Shown here in pieces: positions 4,940 through 8,721 of a stretch of DNA of 8,721 nt. Source of the stretch: an uncultured Candidatus Melainabacteria bacterium (lineage in GTDB: Bacteria; Cyanobacteriota; Vampirovibrionia; Gastranaerophilales; Gastranaerophilaceae); assembly GCA_937891325.1 (NCBI GenBank), contig CALAFU010000098.1:1-8721 (forward strand), given 5' to 3'. The notes under the pieces are model-generated. The model did no database searches, had not been told where the DNA came from, and was given only the letters and a program-made list of their open reading frames with translations. Both the position numbers and the translations under genes were made by a program. How positions within the stretch are numbered: position 1 is the first letter of the stretch; the number at the start of each line of letters is the position of its first letter.

Positions 4940-5938
4940 ATGAGTAATTTATCAGAATATTTAGAGAAAAATAATTTTGAAACTCAATTAAACAATTTAT
5001 GCAAAAAACTTCGTAATAAAAGAGTTATAGTCTATGGTGCAGGTAAAATGTTTCAAGTAATCAATGAGAATTATGATTTATCTGCAATTAACATTATAGG
5101 TATTACCGATCAAAAGTTTAAAATCGAAGAAGAAGGTAATAATTATTTAGGATACAAAATATATTATTATGCAAATTTTTTACACGAGGATTTTGACGTA
5201 CTTCTTGTTGCCAACCAATCTTATGAAACAATTTTACAACTTTATTTAGGCTCTTGCAGAGAAGTTATACCAATTTGCAAACAAACTTTTGTCAACAAAA
5301 TAAGAGAAAAATTTCAAGCAAAACTGAGAAAACCAAATAAAAATAACACCTTTGTACTAGTAAAAGCAAATGGAAATAAAGTTTATAATCCTAAAATCAA
5401 AAAATTGAAAATTGAATTTCAGGGGAACAACAATTATGTTGAAATAAAAGAACCTTTTTCCATTGATAAACGCTGTAATATAATCTTAGGAAATAAAAAT
5501 AAATTAATTTTTGGAAAATTTAATGAGATTTCTATATTAAACTTAGAATTAGGTAATAACAATGTTTTAAATATAGGTGATAATAATTGGTTTTGTAATG
5601 TAGTTATGTGGAATCGATTGTTATCAAATACAAAAATAACAATAGGAAATGATTGTAAATTTGCATACAATGTTGAATTTAAAGCAACAGATGCTCATGT
5701 CGTTTATGATATTGAAACGTTAAAACATTTAAATCCGCCCCAAGATATTGTCATAGGTAATCATGTTTGGATTGGACGAGGTTGCTTTATAATGAAAGGC
5801 TCAAAAATTCCTAATAATAGTATTATTGGTGCAAACAGCCTAATTAATAAAGAGTATGCAGAAGAAAATTGTTTAATCGCTGGTACTCCTGCGAAAATAA
5901 TAAAAAGAGGTGTTAATTGGAGTAGAATTAATCCTTAA
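4940..5938 (+). CDS. Rossmann-like module fused to hexapeptide-repeat acyltransferase
   Basis: The 332-residue protein has two parts. Residues about 26-105 form a Rossmann-like module (RVIVYGAGK at 28-36, IGITDQKF at 53-60, DFDVLLVANQSY at 84-95) that recurs in the next two genes. Residues about 150-325 form a left-handed beta-helix acyltransferase: a ladder of Asn/Gly-rich turns (LGNKNKL, LGNNNVL, IGDNNW, IGNDCK) leads to VIGNHVWIGRGCFIMKG (271-287) and AGTPAKIIKRG (314-324). H253 in TDAHVVYD is the likely catalytic histidine, as in O-acetyltransferases of this fold. It probably acetylates a sugar of the LPS or surface glycan. The acceptor is unknown. The message follows waaA with a 1-base gap and only a weak SD, suggesting translational coupling. 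The gene is very AT-rich (11 G/C in 5461-5520). Confidence 0.82.
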   Translation: MSNLSEYLEKNNFETQLNNLCKKLRNKRVIVYGAGKMFQVINENYDLSAINIIGITDQKFKIEEEGNNYLGYKIYYYANFLHEDFDVLLVANQSYETILQLYLGSCREVIPICKQTFVNKIREKFQAKLRKPNKNNTFVLVKANGNKVYNPKIKKLKIEFQGNNNYVEIKEPFSIDKRCNIILGNKNKLIFGKFNEISILNLELGNNNVLNIGDNNWFCNVVMWNRLLSNTKITIGNDCKFAYNVEFKATDAHVVYDIETLKHLNPPQDIVIGNHVWIGRGCFIMKGSKIPNNSIIGANSLINKEYAEENCLIAGTPAKIIKRGVNWSRINP

Positions 5939-5944
5939 CTATAA

Positions 5945-6718
5945 TTAATTTTCCCAAATTTCTCTAATTAATGTTAAAATAGGCTTTTTAACCAACGGTT
6001 CAACTTTGATTTTTGTATGTTTAAGAGTTTTATACATCAAATCTTCTAGCAAATCTACGTATAATTTTGTCGAAACAAGTACATAGTTTGGATTTAAACC
6101 TTTAATTTCATCTGGTGCATAAACTTTATAGCCTAAAAACTCGTCATTTTCACCATGATTTTCAAATTTTTTGTCTGAAATACCGATAATATTTAATTCT
6201 GAAAGATTAAAATATTTTTTGATAAGTTCTAAAAATGTTCCTGCGCCATATAGGACAACGGTTTTGCCGTTTAGTTTTTTTGCTAATTTTGGTAATGTTT
6301 TGTCGAATTTGAACTCATAAAGATAGTTCAAATTTTCGCGTTCGTTTGGAACTTCTTCATTGAAAACAGTTCTGATATCTTTGTTTTCAATATGTAGAGT
6401 ATTGAAAACGTAATCTAGAACAGGTTTTGGCTCTTCTGATGTAATTAAAAGAACATCAAAATCTTCATTTTTAATTTGTTCAGGAGTGATTGCACGAATA
6501 CCTTCAAATGTTTCTACAGGTTCAGTTTGAAACTTTTTGTCAGCAATAGCGGTAACATTTAGAACATCTTTGAAGAAGTAACGTTGGTTAAGTTCAACGA
6601 AATCTTCTCCAGCGCCTAAAAGAATAACTCTTTTGCCCTTAATTTCGCCCATAGACCAAAGAAGGTCATCATCAAATTTTCTAGTTTTAATTTTTTCTTT
6701 AAAATATCTTGTTAGCAT
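5945..6718 (-). CDS. Protein with two tandem Rossmann-like modules, function unknown
   Basis: This 257-residue protein consists almost entirely of two copies of the module found in the neighbouring genes. Copy 1 is at about 28-107 (RVILLGAGEDF, TAIADKKF, NEDFDVLLIT) and copy 2 at about 151-230 (TVVLYGAGTFLELIKKYF, IIGISDKKF, LNPNYVLVST). A charged linker of about 40 residues joins them. No catalytic domain, signal peptide or membrane segment is visible. GAG followed by a hydrophobic helix suggests a nucleotide- or sugar-nucleotide-binding Rossmann fold, but the usual GxGxxG is incomplete. It may be a scaffold or substrate-recognition partner of the two enzymes that carry the same module. The start is supported by AAGGGG nine bases before the ATG and an extended -10 at 6743-6751. 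It is tail-to-tail with the acyltransferase gene, with six bases between stops. Confidence 0.75.
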   Translation of the reverse strand: MLTRYFKEKIKTRKFDDDLLWSMGEIKGKRVILLGAGEDFVELNQRYFFKDVLNVTAIADKKFQTEPVETFEGIRAITPEQIKNEDFDVLLITSEEPKPVLDYVFNTLHIENKDIRTVFNEEVPNERENLNYLYEFKFDKTLPKLAKKLNGKTVVLYGAGTFLELIKKYFNLSELNIIGISDKKFENHGENDEFLGYKVYAPDEIKGLNPNYVLVSTKLYVDLLEDLMYKTLKHTKIKVEPLVKKPILTLIREIWEN

Positions 6719-6742
6719 TATTCAGCCCCTTACTCTTACTGA

Positions 6743-6751
6743 ATTATAACA
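6743..6751 (-). promoter_or_regulatory. Extended -10 of the tandem-module gene
   Basis: On the minus strand TGTTATAAT is a consensus TATAAT with an extended TG. No convincing -35 is present. The start would be near 6736, giving a leader of about 18 nt that includes the AAGGGG site. Confidence 0.5.
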
Positions 6752-6766
6752 TAACTTTCAAATTTG

Positions 6767-6775
6767 TGCTACAAT
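6767..6775 (+). promoter_or_regulatory. Extended -10 of the radical SAM gene
   Basis: TGCTACAAT is an extended -10 with no clear -35. The start near 6782 leaves a leader of about 13 nt holding the GAGGAG ribosome site. It lies 15 bases from the divergent box, so the two promoters probably compete for polymerase. Confidence 0.5.
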
Positions 6776-6794
6776 TCTTATAAATGAGGAGATT

Positions 6795-8081
6795 ATGAAT
6801 AAAGAAGAATTACAATATTTAAAGGATATAGATTTTAAAAACAAGCTGGAAAATTTAAATAAAAACTTGAAGGATAAAAAAGTTATTCTGTATGGTGCAG
6901 GGATTTTACTAGAAACCGCTATTGAAAAATATGATTTTTCAAAGTTAAATATTGTAGCAATATCTGACAAAAAGTTTGAAGTGGAGGAATGTTCTAAATG
7001 TTTTGATATTCAAACTGTGCTTCCTAATAAGATTGCAGAAATAAATCCTGATGTTATTTTACTAGCAGTAAAAAATTACAAAAATTTATATCTCCCATTT
7101 GTTTTTAAATACAAAAATATTGAAATAATTCCATTATTTGCAAATAATGGAATCTCTTCTTATGAAAGAATGAATATAAATCATAATGTTTTTGTTGAGT
7201 GTAATGGCTTGCATGGTAAGAAAAAGAAAAATTATCCAAAAATAGTAGTTGATTTTATAAAATTTAAAAACAATTTGAATTATAAATTAGGTAACATTGA
7301 TATTCCGCAAATTGAATTCAATTTAACTACTGTTTGCACTTTAAAATGTAAACATTGTTCTAATTTTATTCCATATTTAAATCCAGACGAACATAGCAAA
7401 ATAACATTGGAAGATTTTAAAATTCAATTATCAAATTTAACAAATGCGGTAAGAAAAGTTAAAAATTTAATTTTATTGGGTGGTGAACCATTAACAATTC
7501 CAAACTTATATGAGTACGTTGAATGTGCATCTAAAAACAAAAAGGTTGATAGAATTTGGATTGTCACTAATGGTACACTTTTAATGAATGATAGTCTAAA
7601 GAATACATTAGCAAAATACCGAAAGAAAGTTACAGTTTGGGTATCTAATTATTCAAAAAATGAAGAATTGAAAGACAAGTTGAAACATACTGAACTATTA
7701 AATCAAATAAAAAGTTTAAATTTAGACTATGATTACGTTAAAGATTTGAGCTGGGGATATACATCACCATATAAAACTAAAAAAATCAGAGACAATAGTG
7801 ATTTGTATTTTGAATGTTGTGGAAATCATTGCGTAAGTGTTTTAGAAGGTAAACTGTATGTTTGTCCTAGAGCTGGGATTTTTGATAAAAAGGGCATTTA
7901 CACTCCACAAGAAGGTGAAGTTGTAGACTTGAACATAGAAACAAATCCAAAATTATTAAAGCAAAAACTAAAAGAATTTTATTCTCGTAAGAGTTTTACA
8001 GCTTGTAATTATTGCAATATCTTAGAAGACAGAATGCATGAAACTGTAATGCCTGCAATTCAATTAAATCAAATTAAATAA
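6795..8081 (+). CDS. Rossmann-like module fused to radical SAM/SPASM-type enzyme
   Basis: This 428-residue protein carries the shared module at about 27-106 (KVILYGAGILLE, VAISDKKFE, NPDVILLAV), then a spacer, then a radical SAM domain from about 170. The cluster motif is CTLKCKHC (C181, C185, C188), which holds the 4Fe-4S cluster that cleaves S-adenosylmethionine. LLGGEP (227-232) is the SAM-binding GGEP. A later cysteine set (C341, C342, C346, C357, C404, C407, the last two in ACNYC) resembles an auxiliary-cluster SPASM or twitch region. Substrate is unknown. SPASM enzymes often modify peptides, but the neighbours point to a sugar or glycan. The SD GAGGAG precedes the ATG. The 3' end overlaps the opposing glycosyltransferase gene by 8 bases. 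Confidence 0.85.
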   Translation: MNKEELQYLKDIDFKNKLENLNKNLKDKKVILYGAGILLETAIEKYDFSKLNIVAISDKKFEVEECSKCFDIQTVLPNKIAEINPDVILLAVKNYKNLYLPFVFKYKNIEIIPLFANNGISSYERMNINHNVFVECNGLHGKKKKNYPKIVVDFIKFKNNLNYKLGNIDIPQIEFNLTTVCTLKCKHCSNFIPYLNPDEHSKITLEDFKIQLSNLTNAVRKVKNLILLGGEPLTIPNLYEYVECASKNKKVDRIWIVTNGTLLMNDSLKNTLAKYRKKVTVWVSNYSKNEELKDKLKHTELLNQIKSLNLDYDYVKDLSWGYTSPYKTKKIRDNSDLYFECCGNHCVSVLEGKLYVCPRAGIFDKKGIYTPQEGEVVDLNIETNPKLLKQKLKEFYSRKSFTACNYCNILEDRMHETVMPAIQLNQIK

Positions 8082-8721
8082 AATGAGATTTTAGTACAAT
8101 TAAAAAAGTTTTTGTTAAATTTAATAATCTATATTCAAAATATGACATTGATATTATTTTTTTTAACTCATTTATGCACTCAGAATTTTTAATTCTGTCA
8201 TATCCGTATTCTTGATTTATATACAGAAAAACTTTTTTGACTTTGTTATAAAAATCGTGTCTATGTTTTAAATCTAAAGCTCCATACCAATAAATAAAAC
8301 TTCTAATTCTATTATCAAGATATGATGAAATTAAGTTTTCACCTTGATTAGTTTCGAGTAATGCTTTCTCGCATATATAAAAAATATCAAACAAATCATT
8401 GTATTTATTAGATATATTGGCACTAAGACTGCTAGAATGTCTTCGATAATTATATAAATGATTATTGCAAAAGCTGATTTTTTTGCAATTTGCAAGATAT
8501 ATAAAATAAGGTAGGGAATCTTCTCCTAGCAAATGTGACGTATAGTGAATATTTTTATTAACCCACAAGTCTCGTTTATACATTTTAAATGCAAGTGCTG
8601 TTGTATCGTATAAAATATCAAATGCATCTTTTATATCAAAACAATTTTCTGTAAATCGGGCTTTATATGGTGCAATAGCGTCTATTTTGTTCTTTGTATT
8701 ATTTTCATAAATATAATTGAC
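8074..8721 (-). CDS. Family 2 glycosyltransferase, C-terminal part (partial)
   Basis: The frame is open from the right edge (8721) to the stop at 8074, giving 215 visible residues; the N-terminal GT-A domain with the nucleotide-sugar site lies outside. An internal ATG at 8583 is not the true start, because the coding frame continues upstream (TALAFKMYKRDLW across it). The visible part matches the back half of EpsJ-like GT2 enzymes: MYKRDLWVNKNI, then LLGEDSLPYFIYLANCKKISF with the acidic ED that often marks the catalytic base region, then NNHLYNYRRHSSSLS. The rest is a helical tail. It probably adds a sugar to a surface polysaccharide or LPS; donor and acceptor cannot be told. It is convergent with and slightly overlaps the radical SAM gene. 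Confidence 0.8.
   Translation of the reverse strand, partial: VNYIYENNTKNKIDAIAPYKARFTENCFDIKDAFDILYDTTALAFKMYKRDLWVNKNIHYTSHLLGEDSLPYFIYLANCKKISFCNNHLYNYRRHSSSLSANISNKYNDLFDIFYICEKALLETNQGENLISSYLDNRIRSFIYWYGALDLKHRHDFYNKVKKVFLYINQEYGYDRIKNSECINELKKIISMSYFEYRLLNLTKTFLIVLKSHFI

Noticed and set aside
5434..5670. Minus-strand open frame within the acyltransferase gene
   Set aside because: Antisense to the beta-helix repeats; AT-rich sequence gives chance open frames.
6758..6970. Minus-strand open frame within the start of the radical SAM gene
   Set aside because: Antisense to the shared module, composition Phe/Ser/Ile-rich, no ribosome site.

Overview
The window looks like chromosomal DNA of a low-GC, Gram-negative bacterium. 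A Kdo transferase gene (waaA) implies an LPS-type envelope. The class V aminotransferase, a solo UPF0237-type ACT protein, the HD-GYP regulator and the MGLAASQARLL-type protein at the left edge together suggest a gut member of the non-photosynthetic cyanobacterial lineage (Gastranaerophilales/Melainabacteria). That placement is an inference from overall flavour, with no marker gene to confirm it.

Layout. 1-266 (-): 5' part of a conserved-looking protein of unknown role, with a good promoter and a long leader. 267-787: no gene, but a cluster of palindromes and inverted repeats including a GC-rich insert. 788-1819 (-): response regulator with a c-di-GMP-hydrolysing HD-GYP output, divergent from 1886-2164 (+), a small ACT-domain protein. 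The two share a 66-base gap with back-to-back extended -10 boxes. 2194-2249: a 22-bp-stem terminator between the convergent ACT gene and the aminotransferase gene (2279-3433, -). 3434-3714: a short gap holding what looks like a complete type I toxin-antitoxin-like locus. It has a 24-codon hydrophobic peptide ORF on the minus strand (3535-3609) with a textbook Shine-Dalgarno, an upstream anti-Shine-Dalgarno, and an antisense RNA of about 100 nt on the plus strand (about 3488-3591) with its own sigma70-type promoter and terminator. 3715-4938 (+): waaA. 4940-8721: a surface-glycan region: an acyltransferase (+), a tandem-module protein (-), a radical SAM/SPASM protein (+) and the C-terminal part of a family 2 glycosyltransferase (-).

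How the genes fit together. waaA and the acyltransferase gene are separated by one base and are probably co-transcribed. The acyltransferase, the tandem-module protein and the radical SAM protein carry the same Rossmann-like module of about 80 residues (YGAG near the start, ISDKKF or close variants in the middle), four copies in all. The module is fused to a left-handed beta-helix acyltransferase, to a second copy of itself, and to a radical SAM enzyme. This suggests one recognition module serving several enzymes of a glycan-modification pathway. This part of the window is also visibly more AT-rich than waaA.

The two observations most worth following are the antisense-controlled hydrophobic peptide locus at 3454-3712 and the four-copy module family at 4940-8081.
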